This document shows positions 20,235-32,219 of a DNA stretch of 64,000 bases, piece by piece. Source of the DNA: Sphingomonadales bacterium (GTDB lineage: Bacteria > Pseudomonadota > Alphaproteobacteria > Sphingomonadales > Sphingomonadaceae); contig JAIXWO010000022.1 in the NCBI GenBank assembly GCA_027491235.1, positions 718,102 through 782,101 on the forward strand, written 5' to 3'. Position numbers and translations under genes: made by a program. Position 1 is the stretch's first letter. Each line of letters starts with the position of its first letter. Below the pieces are notes generated by a model. It was not told the origin of the DNA. It did no database searches and saw only the letters and a list, made by a program, of their open reading frames with translations.

Positions 20235-21445
20235 GTGGATTACAGCAAGGTATTCAACGCCGCGATCGACCGCCTCCATGAGGAAGGTCGCTACCGGGTG
20301 TTTATTGACATCCTGCGCAATAAAGGCGCCTTTCCGAATGCTCGCTGCTTTGCGGGGCATAACGGGCCAAAGCCGATCACTGTTTGGTGCTCCAATGATT
20401 ATCTGGGCATGGGCCAGCATCCCAAGGTCATTTCGGCCATGGAAGCAGCGTTGCACGACGTTGGAGCTGGATCCGGCGGAACGCGGAATATCGGCGGCAA
20501 CACCCACTATCATGTCGATCTGGAAGGCGAGCTGGCCGACCTGCACGGCAAGGAATCGGCGCTCCTCTTCACTTCGGGCTATGTGTCGAACGAAGCAACG
20601 CTTGCAACGCTTGCGAAAATCCTTCCTGGCTGCATCATCTATTCGGATGAGTTGAACCACGCCTCGATGATTGCGGGCATCCGCAATTCCGGCTGCGAAA
20701 AACAGGTTTGGCGTCACAATGACCTCGCCCATCTGGAAGAACTGCTCGCAGCATCAGACCCGGATGCGCCCAAGCTGATCGCTTTTGAAAGCGTCTATTC
20801 GATGGACGCCGACATCGCGCCGATCGCCGAGATCTGTGATCTCGCCGACAAGTATAACGCCATCACCTATTGCGATGAAGTTCATGCCGTCGGCATGTAC
20901 GGCGCACGTGGCGGCGGCATCTCCGAACGCGATGAGGTCTCTGACCGCATTACCATTATCGAAGGTACGCTGGGCAAGGCCTTCGGCGTAATGGGCGGCT
21001 ATATCGCGGCCGACCGCGTGATCGTGGACGTCATCCGCTCCTACGCGCCGGGCTTCATCTTCACGACCTCGCTCTCCCCTGTGCTCGTCGCGGGCGTGCT
21101 GGCGAGCGTGCGTCACCTCAAGGCCTCCTCAGAGGAGCGTGAGGCGCAGCAGGCGTCTGCCGCATTCCTCAAAAAGAGCTTCGCCGACGCCGGACTGCCC
21201 GTGATGGACAGCGTGACGCACATCGTGCCCCTGATGATCGGTGATCCGGTCAAGGCCAAGCGCATCAGCGACATCCTGCTCGCCGAATATGGCGTCTATG
21301 TGCAGCCGATCAATTTCCCAACAGTCCCCCGCGGCACGGAGCGACTGCGCTTCACGCCGGGGCCGACGCATACCGAAGCGATGATGACCGAGCTCACATC
21401 TGCTTTGTGTGAGATCTGGGAACGCATGGAACTGCGCAAGGCGGC

Positions 21446-21449
<4 letters not shown>
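20235..21449 (+). CDS. hemA: 5-aminolevulinate synthase
   Basis: A 404-residue PLP enzyme that condenses glycine with succinyl-CoA to give 5-aminolevulinate, the first step of haem synthesis in alphaproteobacteria. PLP-binding motifs are [13 protein letters not shown] and the Schiff-base Lys248 in [14 protein letters not shown]; the glycine-rich [13 protein letters not shown] and the C-terminal [16 protein letters not shown] are also typical. The start is GTG 20235 ([20 protein letters not shown]), with AGGA about 8 bases upstream. It uses succinyl-CoA, the product of the suc genes in this window. It converges on mutL with a 4-base overlap. Confidence 0.96.
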
Positions 21450-24403
<2,954 letters not shown>

Positions 24404-24419
24404 TCGGGGACTGCCAGAT

Positions 24420-25304
24420 ATGGCGCCGCCCTCTCCCCGGCGCCCCGGATTTTCCCGCCGGGCCCAATATGGCATTTTTGCCTCTTATGTGATTGCGGTC
24501 GCAGGGGCGGGCTTTGCGCTTTTGCTTGTACTGACGTCGCGGTTTGACCCGAATGGTCATTCTGCGCTTCAAAGCATTTTGGCCGATATGACCTCCCCCG
24601 TTTCTTCGGCAGCGCGCAGCGCGCTGGCATCGACCGGGGACGTTGGGGAAAGCATTGGTGCCTATTTCGATGCGGCGTCGAAAAACAAAGCGATGGCAAA
24701 GGAACTTGCGGCATCCAAACGCCAGCTCATCGAAGCCGACGTTTTGCGGCAGGAAAACCGCCGGTTGAATCAGTTGCTGGGGCTAAAGAACGACGCGATC
24801 CAACCCATCACGCGGGCGGTTCTCGTGAGTTCCACAGGTGCGAGTAGTCGGCGCTATGCGACGTTATCAGCAGGGGCTTCGGATGGTGTGACCAACGGGC
24901 AACCCGTTGTCGGACCTGATGGCCTTGTCGGCCGCGTCGTCAGCGTGGGCCGCGTCAGTGCCCGGGTGCTTCTCATCGTGGATGGCGGCAACGTGACGCC
25001 TGTCAAGCGCTCCGTTGACGGCGCACCGGCCCTCGCCATTGGGACGGGCGATGGACGGCTGATTTTGCGCCCGTTGACCAGCGGAGTCCAGTTCAAGCCG
25101 GGCGACATCTTCGTCACGTCCGGCTCAGGCGGAATCTATCGGCCGGGCATTGCTGTGGCGCGCGCCATCGACCGTGGCCGCGAGGGAACGAAAGCCCGAC
25201 CGTTGGCAGATCCGGCACGTCTCGATTATGCGGAGGTGGAGCCCATTTATCAGGCGCCCCCACCCCCGGCGCCATCGCAAATCGGCGAGGCAAAGGAAAA
25301 CTAA
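24420..25304 (+). CDS. mreC: Rod shape-determining protein MreC
   Basis: A 294-residue bitopic membrane protein: a basic cytoplasmic N-terminus, one membrane helix at about residues 19-39, a coiled coil (about 75-120, KNKAMAKELAASKRQLIEADVLRQ) and the periplasmic beta-barrel domain with GPDGLVGRVVSVGRVSARVLLIVD. It links MreB to PBP2/RodA. The Pro-rich C-terminal tail (PPPPAPSQ) is usual in sphingomonads. ATG 24420 is 17 bases after mreB. The stop overlaps the next start (TAATG). Confidence 0.93.
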   Translation: MAPPSPRRPGFSRRAQYGIFASYVIAVAGAGFALLLVLTSRFDPNGHSALQSILADMTSPVSSAARSALASTGDVGESIGAYFDAASKNKAMAKELAASKRQLIEADVLRQENRRLNQLLGLKNDAIQPITRAVLVSSTGASSRRYATLSAGASDGVTNGQPVVGPDGLVGRVVSVGRVSARVLLIVDGGNVTPVKRSVDGAPALAIGTGDGRLILRPLTSGVQFKPGDIFVTSGSGGIYRPGIAVARAIDRGREGTKARPLADPARLDYAEVEPIYQAPPPPAPSQIGEAKEN

Positions 25305-25819
25305 TGGCGCGCGGCTATGAGCCCCGTCTCAACCGCGTTGCCTCCCGCTGGGCGCTCATTGGCGTCCCCGCCATCTCGGTCATGCTCGGGTCAATGACGG
25401 TCCTTATCCCCCAGGTCTCTGTGCTGCCGCTCCTGCCGCCTTTCGGCCTCCTCATCCTGCTCGCTTGGCGAATGATCGTGCGCGATCTTTGGCCAGTCTG
25501 GGCCGCCTTGCCATTGGGCTTTTTCGACGACATCTTCAGCGGGCAGCCGCTCGGTTCTGCAATGCTGCTTTGGACACTGGTGTTTCTCGTGCTCGATATC
25601 TTTGACCGTTGGATGATGTGGCGTGATTACCGGCAGGATTGGGCAATTGCCGGAACGCTGGTTGCGGTCGTCCAATTGGTCGGACTTGCCATTGCCAACG
25701 GCAGCGGCGGAAACACAAATGCGGTTGTCCTTTTGCCGCAAATCATTGTGTCCATCCTCATATTCCCGCTTATGGTGCGCTTATGCGCGCGGTTGGACGT
25801 TCTTCGATGGACCCTCTGA
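25304..25819 (+). CDS. mreD: Rod shape-determining protein MreD
   Basis: A 171-residue hydrophobic protein with five or six membrane segments, containing LGFFDDIFSGQPLGSAMLLW, the most conserved stretch of MreD. It belongs to the elongasome membrane complex with MreC and RodA. The start overlaps the mreC stop by one base, and the 3' end overlaps mrdA. Confidence 0.93.
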   Translation: MARGYEPRLNRVASRWALIGVPAISVMLGSMTVLIPQVSVLPLLPPFGLLILLAWRMIVRDLWPVWAALPLGFFDDIFSGQPLGSAMLLWTLVFLVLDIFDRWMMWRDYRQDWAIAGTLVAVVQLVGLAIANGSGGNTNAVVLLPQIIVSILIFPLMVRLCARLDVLRWTL

Positions 25820-27903
25820 AGCTTCTGTTCGGGGCCAATCGGCAAGTCACCGAAGCGCAACAGCAGTTTACATTTTCAAGACGCGCCTTCTTCCTTGGGG
25901 GCACGCAGGTGGGGATTGGCGTATTGCTGGCCGGACGCATGGCTTGGCTCGCCGTGGCAGAGAACGAGAAGTACGCACTTCTCGCAGAAAGTAACCGGGT
26001 TAACCTTCAGATCATTCCACCCCGACGTGGATGGATCGTCGACCGAAATGGCCGTCCAATCGCGCTCAACCGCACCGCGTTCCGTGTAGACCTTATCCCG
26101 GATCGACTGGCTGACAAGGACGCGGTCCTGACAGAGCTCGCTCAAGTTATGCGGCTGACGCCTGTCGACGTTGAACGGGTGCGGGCAGATCTTAAAAAAG
26201 CGGCTGGGTTCCAGCCCGTTCCAGTCGCCGAAAATATTGATTGGGAAACGTTCGCCGCAGTCAGCCTTCGGACCACCGAAATGCCGGGCGTTGCCCCCAG
26301 CGAGTTCTTCACCCGTCACTACCCAGAAGGCGCAAGCGTGGGCCATTTGATCGGGTATGTTGGTGCGGCCTCCGCCAAGGATTATGAAGAAAAGCGGGAT
26401 CCGCTGCTCATTACCCCCGGCTTCAAGATCGGCAAGGACGGCTTGGAGAAGACCCAGGAAGTGACCCTGCGCGGTTTACCGGGGGCCAAGCGAACCGAAG
26501 TTACCGCACGTGGCAAGCTGGTCCGCGATCTCGCCACACGTCCTGATGTGCCGGGCAAGACCGTTAAGCTGACCGTCGACGCCGGGCTGCAGGCTTATAC
26601 CGGGCGGCGTCTTGGCCTTGAATCTGGCTCGGCCGTTGTGATCGATTGCGAAACGGGTGGCATATTGACCCTCAGTTCGATGCCATCCTTTGACCCTAAC
26701 AGCTTTTCCGACGGGATCGGGCGGATTGAGTGGCGGATGTTGCAGGAGGATGACCACATCCCGATGCTTAACAAGGCCATGCAAGGCCTTTACCCGCCGG
26801 GGTCAACCGTCAAGCCTGCCGCCGCTCTTGCTTTGCTGCAGAATGGCGTCGACCCAGAGGAAACCGTTTTTTGCAATGGTGGGTATACGCTCGGGTCCCG
26901 CACCTTCCGGTGCCTTGGCCGTCACGGCCCCATGAATATGCGTCACGCGCTCATGAAAAGCTGCAACACCTATTTCTATGCCATGGGTCGTCGCATTGGC
27001 TATGATCGCATTGCTCCTGTTGCGAAAATGCTTGGTCTGGGCAAAGAGTTTGACCTTCCCATGCCGTCGCAGCGCTACGGAACCGTCCCGGACAGCGCCT
27101 GGAAGCGCAAGAAGTTTGATCAGGATTGGTCTCAGTCAGACACGTTGAACGCGACCATCGGCCAAGGCTATGTTTTGAGCAGTCCGCTCCAGTTGGCGGT
27201 CATGTCCGCGCGGATTGCATCGGGCAAGATGCTCGACCCCTATCTCATTCATGGCCAGCGAAAGCCGGCTGCACGTCTGCCCTTTTCAGAGGAGCAATTG
27301 CAGGTTGTGCGGGACGGAATGGATCTGGTGGTCAACGGTGCCGGCACCGCTGTACGAAGCCGTTTGCCGTTGGAAGGTATCCGGATGGCCGGCAAAACCG
27401 GCACGGCGCAGGTGCGCGCAATTAAAGGTGGCCAACGGGGCCAATCCGGCAATTGGAAGTATCGGGACCACGGCCTGTTCGTCTTCTTCGCGCCTGTTGA
27501 AAAGCCGCGTTATGCGGGTGCCGTCGTGATCGAACACGGTATGGGTGGGGCCCGCGCAGCAGCACCTGTCGCCAAGAGCATGATGACATACCTCTATGAT
27601 CCCGCAAAGGCGATGGAGGAACTCACGGCCCTCGAAGCCGGTTGGGGTGGCGACGTGAATACGCGCATGGCCCGAAAGGCAGCCGCGTGGAAAGCGGCCA
27701 GCGACCCCAAAGCCGCCGTACAAGCCGCAGCCGAAGGCAGCGTCGAAGATTCTGAGATCAAGAAAACGACGGAGATTGAAGAGCGGTTGGACGCAGGCGC
27801 CCCTGTCAACCGTGATGCAGCCGCTTCGCCCGAGCCGGAGACCGCAGCCGCCCCTGTTACGGCGGACGTGCCTCCGCGGCCAGCAGAGGGATCGCCACAA
27901 TGA
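25807..27903 (+). CDS. mrdA: Penicillin-binding protein 2 (peptidoglycan transpeptidase)
   Basis: A class B penicillin-binding protein of about 698 residues: one N-terminal membrane helix (TQVGIGVLLAGRMAWLAVA), the RGWIVDRNGRPIALN pedestal motif, and the transpeptidase domain with PPGSTVKPAAA (active-site SxxK), MKSCNTYFY (SxN) and AGKTGTAQ (KTG). It crosslinks lateral-wall murein with RodA. ATG 25807 overlaps the mreD end by 13 bases; ATG 25783 is an alternative. The C-terminal tail of about 90 residues is Ala/Glu/Pro-rich and not part of the catalytic fold. Confidence 0.95.
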   Translation: MDPLKLLFGANRQVTEAQQQFTFSRRAFFLGGTQVGIGVLLAGRMAWLAVAENEKYALLAESNRVNLQIIPPRRGWIVDRNGRPIALNRTAFRVDLIPDRLADKDAVLTELAQVMRLTPVDVERVRADLKKAAGFQPVPVAENIDWETFAAVSLRTTEMPGVAPSEFFTRHYPEGASVGHLIGYVGAASAKDYEEKRDPLLITPGFKIGKDGLEKTQEVTLRGLPGAKRTEVTARGKLVRDLATRPDVPGKTVKLTVDAGLQAYTGRRLGLESGSAVVIDCETGGILTLSSMPSFDPNSFSDGIGRIEWRMLQEDDHIPMLNKAMQGLYPPGSTVKPAAALALLQNGVDPEETVFCNGGYTLGSRTFRCLGRHGPMNMRHALMKSCNTYFYAMGRRIGYDRIAPVAKMLGLGKEFDLPMPSQRYGTVPDSAWKRKKFDQDWSQSDTLNATIGQGYVLSSPLQLAVMSARIASGKMLDPYLIHGQRKPAARLPFSEEQLQVVRDGMDLVVNGAGTAVRSRLPLEGIRMAGKTGTAQVRAIKGGQRGQSGNWKYRDHGLFVFFAPVEKPRYAGAVVIEHGMGGARAAAPVAKSMMTYLYDPAKAMEELTALEAGWGGDVNTRMARKAAAWKAASDPKAAVQAAAEGSVEDSEIKKTTEIEERLDAGAPVNRDAAASPEPETAAAPVTADVPPRPAEGSPQ

Positions 27904-29006
27904 CCGATGGCTTCGTCCCAGCCCCTTTGAAGCAACTCCCATGGCGGCTTCTCTTCCTTTTGCTCGCGATCGGCGGGTTTGGGACAATTGTTCTTTTTTC
28001 GGCGGCAGGCGGCAGCCTAACACCTTGGGCCGCCAGCCATGCTGTCCGCTTTTGCATCTTCCTTGTGATGGCTATCATCATGTCCCGCATACCGGAAGAG
28101 TTCTACGCCCGCATGGCGATGCCCGGCTATGCAGCCGTTCTCATTCTCCTGATCGCGGTTGAACTGATCGGCGGCATCAGCGGCGGCAGCCAGCGCTGGC
28201 TTGATCTGGGGTTCATCCGCCTGCAACCGTCCGAGCTCATGAAGCTGGCCGTCGTTCTAGCGACAGCACGCTATTACTCCATGTTACCCGCCGGACAGGT
28301 CCGGACCTGGACCGCAGTCTGGCCACCAGTCTTGCTATTTGGAATTCCGTTTGTGCTTGTGTTGCTGCAGCCAGATCTCGGCACAGGCCTGATGATCGCT
28401 GCTGGCGGGGTCACGGTCATGTTTCTTGCCGGAATACCTCTGCGGTTGTTCGTTGGCACGGCGGTCATAGGCGCCGCCGCCCTACCCGTGGTCTTCAGCT
28501 TCCTCCATGACTATCAGCAGAAACGCGTGCTCATTTTTCTCAACCCTGAGGAAGACGCGCTGGGCGCAGGCTACCACATCACCCAGTCAAAGATCGCGAT
28601 CGGGTCCGGCGGAATTTTCGGCAAGGGCTATCTCAACGGGACACAAAGCCATCTCGATTACCTGCCAGAAGGTCACACGGATTTCGTTTTCGCTACCATG
28701 GCGGAAGAATGGGGGCTGCTCGGTGGTCTCGCTATCATAGTCGCCTTCGTGATGGTCGGGCGCTGGGGGCTGCAAGTCGCAAGCCGCGCTACCACGCGCT
28801 TCGGCCGGATGACAGCAGCCGCACTGTCGATGACAATCTTCTACTATGTCACCATCAACCTGTTGATGGTGATGGGTATGGCTCCGGTGGTCGGCATCCC
28901 GCTCCCTATGGTTTCCCATGGCGGCACCGCCATGTTGACCGTCATGCTCTGCCTCGGCGTGCTGATGTCCATCGAACGCCACAGCCGCCGCCGCACCGGC
29001 CTTTAG
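27900..29006 (+). CDS. rodA: RodA, SEDS peptidoglycan glycosyltransferase
   Basis: A 368-residue polytopic SEDS protein that polymerises lipid II during cell elongation. It contains the typical GGSQRWLDLGFIRLQPSELMK, LLQPDLGTGLMI, YHITQSKIAIGSGGIFGKGY and the catalytic-loop aspartate region PEGHTDFVFA, and ends with GIPLPMVSHGGTAML. The start overlaps the mrdA stop (ATGA). Last gene of the elongasome operon. Confidence 0.96.
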   Translation: MTDGFVPAPLKQLPWRLLFLLLAIGGFGTIVLFSAAGGSLTPWAASHAVRFCIFLVMAIIMSRIPEEFYARMAMPGYAAVLILLIAVELIGGISGGSQRWLDLGFIRLQPSELMKLAVVLATARYYSMLPAGQVRTWTAVWPPVLLFGIPFVLVLLQPDLGTGLMIAAGGVTVMFLAGIPLRLFVGTAVIGAAALPVVFSFLHDYQQKRVLIFLNPEEDALGAGYHITQSKIAIGSGGIFGKGYLNGTQSHLDYLPEGHTDFVFATMAEEWGLLGGLAIIVAFVMVGRWGLQVASRATTRFGRMTAAALSMTIFYYVTINLLMVMGMAPVVGIPLPMVSHGGTAMLTVMLCLGVLMSIERHSRRRTGL

Positions 29007-29112
29007 AAAGAAGTTCCGACATGGGCATTGCAAAGCGGGAATCGCGCTGCTATCGGCCCCTCTTCTCGCAGACAAAGCCAGCGGTTCATTCCTCTGATTT
29101 TACCGGCGATGT

Positions 29113-29188
<76 letters not shown>

Positions 29189-29251
29189 CCGCCTCTTTAC
29201 AGATTTCTTATACCGGAACCGGTCGAACCCTAAACGGTTGATCGATTGGGC

Positions 29252-29776
29252 CTACCTCTGACGCAAAGCTCGGATTTCCTCTACTAACTCAGCATTGCGG
29301 GCCGCGATCTCATCGACCTTTGCATGAAGACGTCGGATATCGAGCTCCGCGCGCAGATTCACTTCGAAGTCATGCGCGGCGGCAAGCCTGTCCTTTGCGG
29401 CCTGTCGGTTCTGGCTCATCATGATGACAGGCGCTTGAACGGCCGCCAGTGTTGAGAGCATCAAGTTGAGGAAGATGTAGGGATAGGGATCAAAAGCCAT
29501 CCCAAAGCGCGATAAAACGTCAGTGTTGAGCAGCATCCAAGCCAGCAGCACAAGCGAGAAGATGATGATGAAGGTCCAAGAACCGCCGACCGCCGCAACC
29601 TTGTCCGACAGCCTCTCTCCAAAGGTTGAGACATCATCCGATAAGTCTGCGGCATCCCGCGCCAAGGGTGTCTGGCTATGCAGGCTGTTTAGAACGCGCA
29701 GCTCTTCTGGCTCAAGTTCGCTGCTATTCTTGCCTAAATAGGTTGTCGACAATTGTTCAATGGGATGAGAGGCCAT
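29252..29776 (-). CDS. DUF1003-domain membrane protein
   Basis: A 174-residue protein with two membrane helices (FIIIFSLVLLAWMLL and IFLNLMLSTLAAVQAPVIMMSQ) and a C-terminal coiled coil (about residues 125-172, LRAELDIRRLHAKVDEIAARN). SRFGMAFDPYPYIFLNLMLS is the family signature of DUF1003. The function is unknown. ATG 29776 is followed by a cytoplasmic N-terminus of about 65 residues; an upstream in-frame start at 29833 has no better ribosome site. Confidence 0.82.
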   Translation of the reverse strand: MASHPIEQLSTTYLGKNSSELEPEELRVLNSLHSQTPLARDAADLSDDVSTFGERLSDKVAAVGGSWTFIIIFSLVLLAWMLLNTDVLSRFGMAFDPYPYIFLNLMLSTLAAVQAPVIMMSQNRQAAKDRLAAAHDFEVNLRAELDIRRLHAKVDEIAARNAELVEEIRALRQR

Positions 29777-29908
29777 GCATAACTCCGCAGTGCACCAGAC
29801 GCCCGAACATTCCATCCAATATGGCGCGGGCATCGTGCAAGCGTGGCATAATTTGAACCGCGGGAAAAGTCGTCCGCAGCCGTTTAGAAAAATCGGACGT
29901 CAGCAGGA

Positions 29909-30751
29909 TCAGCTTAGGAGATCAGAAAGCCTTGCATAATCGTCGATCAAAAGGTGCGGCTTTTGATTGTCCGGCAACCCGGCCACGACATCCCGCTTCA
30001 TGAGGCCGGTTGTCAGGCCGACGCCCACAGCCCCTGCCCCGCGCGCCATGCGCATTTCCAGTGCGGGATCATCGCCGAAGACGACAATGTCACGCGCGGC
30101 GCTCTTTGGCAGGCCCATGGCCGCCACAGCGGCGTCAAACGCGATGCGAGAGGGTTTACCCAAAACCTTGGCTTGTTTGCCGGTCATGGCCGAAAGCATC
30201 TTGTTGATCGCGAAGCTGGAGCCAATACCGCGCCCGGTTGCCGTGGCGAAGAAAGGCACGTGGCTTGCCGTGGCGAGCATTGCACCATCCCAAAGGGACT
30301 GACAGGCCGCCTCCAGATCCGGGAAAGTGAATTCTCGGAACCAACCGGTGTAAACAGCGTCGCATTCAGCGCCTTCCGATGCGCCAATCACCTCGATGCC
30401 GCGCTCGATCAACGGAGCTGCGACGCCCGCATTACCAAGCACACGGACGCGACGGATGCCCTGTCGCTCAAACCAGATCGCTGCGGATGAGGATGGTGTC
30501 ATCATCTCATGATCCGCCAGATCAAAGCCTGCATTCCGCAAGCTAGCCGCATAAGCCGCTGGTGGCTTCGCTGTGCCGTTGGTGAACACGCGGAACGGTG
30601 TTCCACGCGCCCGAAGGAGAGACAAGAACGCGACAGCGCCCGGCAACGCCTTGTGCCCTCCCGACGCCGCATCCCCCAGGGCGATCGTCCCATCCATATC
30701 AAAGATGAAGCCGCGTGCAGATTTGATCCGCGCATCAATTTCAGACGACAT
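29909..30751 (-). CDS. HAD-family phosphatase (NagD-like, class IIA)
   Basis: A 280-residue HAD hydrolase: motif I FDMDGTIALGD near residue 18, motif II RVFTNGTA, the class IIA cap, motif III Lys in VLGKPSRIAFD, and motif IV FGDDPALEM. It removes phosphate from a small phospho-compound. ATG 30751 has GGAGG five bases upstream and overlaps the end of the carboxyltransferase gene by 11 bases, so it is the last gene of that operon. In acetovanillone degradation a HAD phosphatase (AcvF/HpeF) removes the phosphate after carboxylation; that role here is inference from gene order. Confidence 0.82.
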   Translation of the reverse strand: MSSEIDARIKSARGFIFDMDGTIALGDAASGGHKALPGAVAFLSLLRARGTPFRVFTNGTAKPPAAYAASLRNAGFDLADHEMMTPSSSAAIWFERQGIRRVRVLGNAGVAAPLIERGIEVIGASEGAECDAVYTGWFREFTFPDLEAACQSLWDGAMLATASHVPFFATATGRGIGSSFAINKMLSAMTGKQAKVLGKPSRIAFDAAVAAMGLPKSAARDIVVFGDDPALEMRMARGAGAVGVGLTTGLMKRDVVAGLPDNQKPHLLIDDYARLSDLLS

Positions 30752-32219
30752 GCGCGCCTCCATTTAAGGCGATCCGCAGGCCGGGACGCTCAACAACGAT
30801 ATTCCGAGCCGCAGGCTTGGCGGCCAGTTGCCGCAGCAGCTGCAGCAGCGGGGCAGCTTCGGGTGAATAGGTTGCGCGAGACCTGCCCGCAGACAGCATC
30901 GCATCAACCTGATCGACGGGCATCACGGCACGCAGCAGGAATTCTTCATCTGGCATCGACGCCCCAAACTTTCGGCGAAGATCCCCATATTCAGGGAACA
31001 TCGGCTCCACCTCAATCTCCCGCGCCCGGGGGCGATCAAGGATGGCGGCTTCAACTGCGGGATTGATCGGGCTTGTCGGATGTCCGAATTTGCCCATCAC
31101 ATAACGCAAGACCTGATCAGAGACCTGGGCATAGCGACGTTCCCCGATAACGTTGAAGAGCGCTTGGCTCATGACCATTTGCGGGAACGGCGTCACCATG
31201 ATGGGATAGCCCAGTTCCGCGCGCACGCGCTCCGTCTCGGCCACGACCGCGTCAAAGCGATCGCCCATTTTGAGCTCTTCAAGCTGGCGTCGGGTGGTCG
31301 TCATCACGCCGCCCGCAATTTGATGCCGAAGGAAACTGGAATCGAACGGCTGTGGTGTCCCGGCTGGGAGGCTTTCCGCCCGCGCCAGCCGCCACCAATA
31401 GTCCGAGACCTTGGACAACGCCTCCTCGTCCACATTGACGGAGTGGCCCGCGTTACGAAGGTTCGCGACCATACGGCCAGCTTCAGGGAGCGAACTCCCC
31501 TCCCCCAGTGGCCCAATGCCTACGTGTATTGCATCTACAAACCCAAGATCAGCCGCAGCGAGGCTCGACAAGGGGCCATAACCGATGGTGCAATGGGCAT
31601 GGATTTCCAGCTGACGATTGCCGATGGCTGCTTTGACCGCGGGCGCCAACGTACGCACCCGTTCAGGCGACATGAGTCCGCCGGGATCCTTGATGTAGAC
31701 AAGATCGATGTTGCCACCCGAACATATCTTGCGCGCAAAATCCGCATAAAACTGGTCCGTGTGAACCTCGGACAGCGTGAAGGTGAGCGCACCCATGATC
31801 TCGGCGTCGCCCTCTTCCCGCACGATCCGCGCCGCCTCAATAACGGCATCGGCATCATGCATCGGGTCCAGCATGACAAAGCGACGGATGCCGTTCAGCT
31901 GCAGACGCCGGTACACAAGCCGCATAAATTCGGGATCGGCCTGCTGCCAGGCAATGAACCTTAGGCCGGTCGTGATGAACTGCAGCGGCGTACGCGGCAT
32001 AGCTGACGCCACGCGGCGGATGCGTTCCCAAGGATTGTTCTGAAAATAGCGGACGGCGACCGCCATGTGGCTCGACGAGGTGAAATCAATCGCGCGGAAA
32101 CCGACGCGGTCGGTCTGACCTGCAATCTGCAACATTTGAGCTGTGTTGAGCCCCGTCGCCCCCCAAAGGCTTTGATTGCCGTCGCGCATCGACACATCGA
32201 CAAGAGAAATCTCAGCCAT
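30741..32219 (-). CDS. Biotin-dependent carboxyltransferase subunit (pyruvate carboxylase B-like)
   Basis: A 492-residue protein with an HMGL-like TIM barrel (about residues 1-270) and a PYC_OADA conserved domain (about 290-460). Metal and catalytic motifs are present: LVDVSMRDGNQS at the N-terminus, VYIKDPGGLMSPERV with the probable carbamylated Lys, and LEIHAHCTIGYGPL (HxH). Pyruvate carboxylase has RDAHQS where this has RDGNQS, so the substrate is probably not pyruvate. The biotinyl domain usually fused at the C-terminus is absent and is encoded separately upstream. It transfers carboxyl from carboxybiotin to an unknown, probably enolisable, acceptor. Confidence 0.8.
   Translation of the reverse strand: MAEISLVDVSMRDGNQSLWGATGLNTAQMLQIAGQTDRVGFRAIDFTSSSHMAVAVRYFQNNPWERIRRVASAMPRTPLQFITTGLRFIAWQQADPEFMRLVYRRLQLNGIRRFVMLDPMHDADAVIEAARIVREEGDAEIMGALTFTLSEVHTDQFYADFARKICSGGNIDLVYIKDPGGLMSPERVRTLAPAVKAAIGNRQLEIHAHCTIGYGPLSSLAAADLGFVDAIHVGIGPLGEGSSLPEAGRMVANLRNAGHSVNVDEEALSKVSDYWWRLARAESLPAGTPQPFDSSFLRHQIAGGVMTTTRRQLEELKMGDRFDAVVAETERVRAELGYPIMVTPFPQMVMSQALFNVIGERRYAQVSDQVLRYVMGKFGHPTSPINPAVEAAILDRPRAREIEVEPMFPEYGDLRRKFGASMPDEEFLLRAVMPVDQVDAMLSAGRSRATYSPEAAPLLQLLRQLAAKPAARNIVVERPGLRIALNGGAHVV

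Noticed and set aside
20079-20732. A minus-strand frame across the hemA leader and start
   Set aside because: No domain, runs through conserved hemA codons and through the iron-box region.
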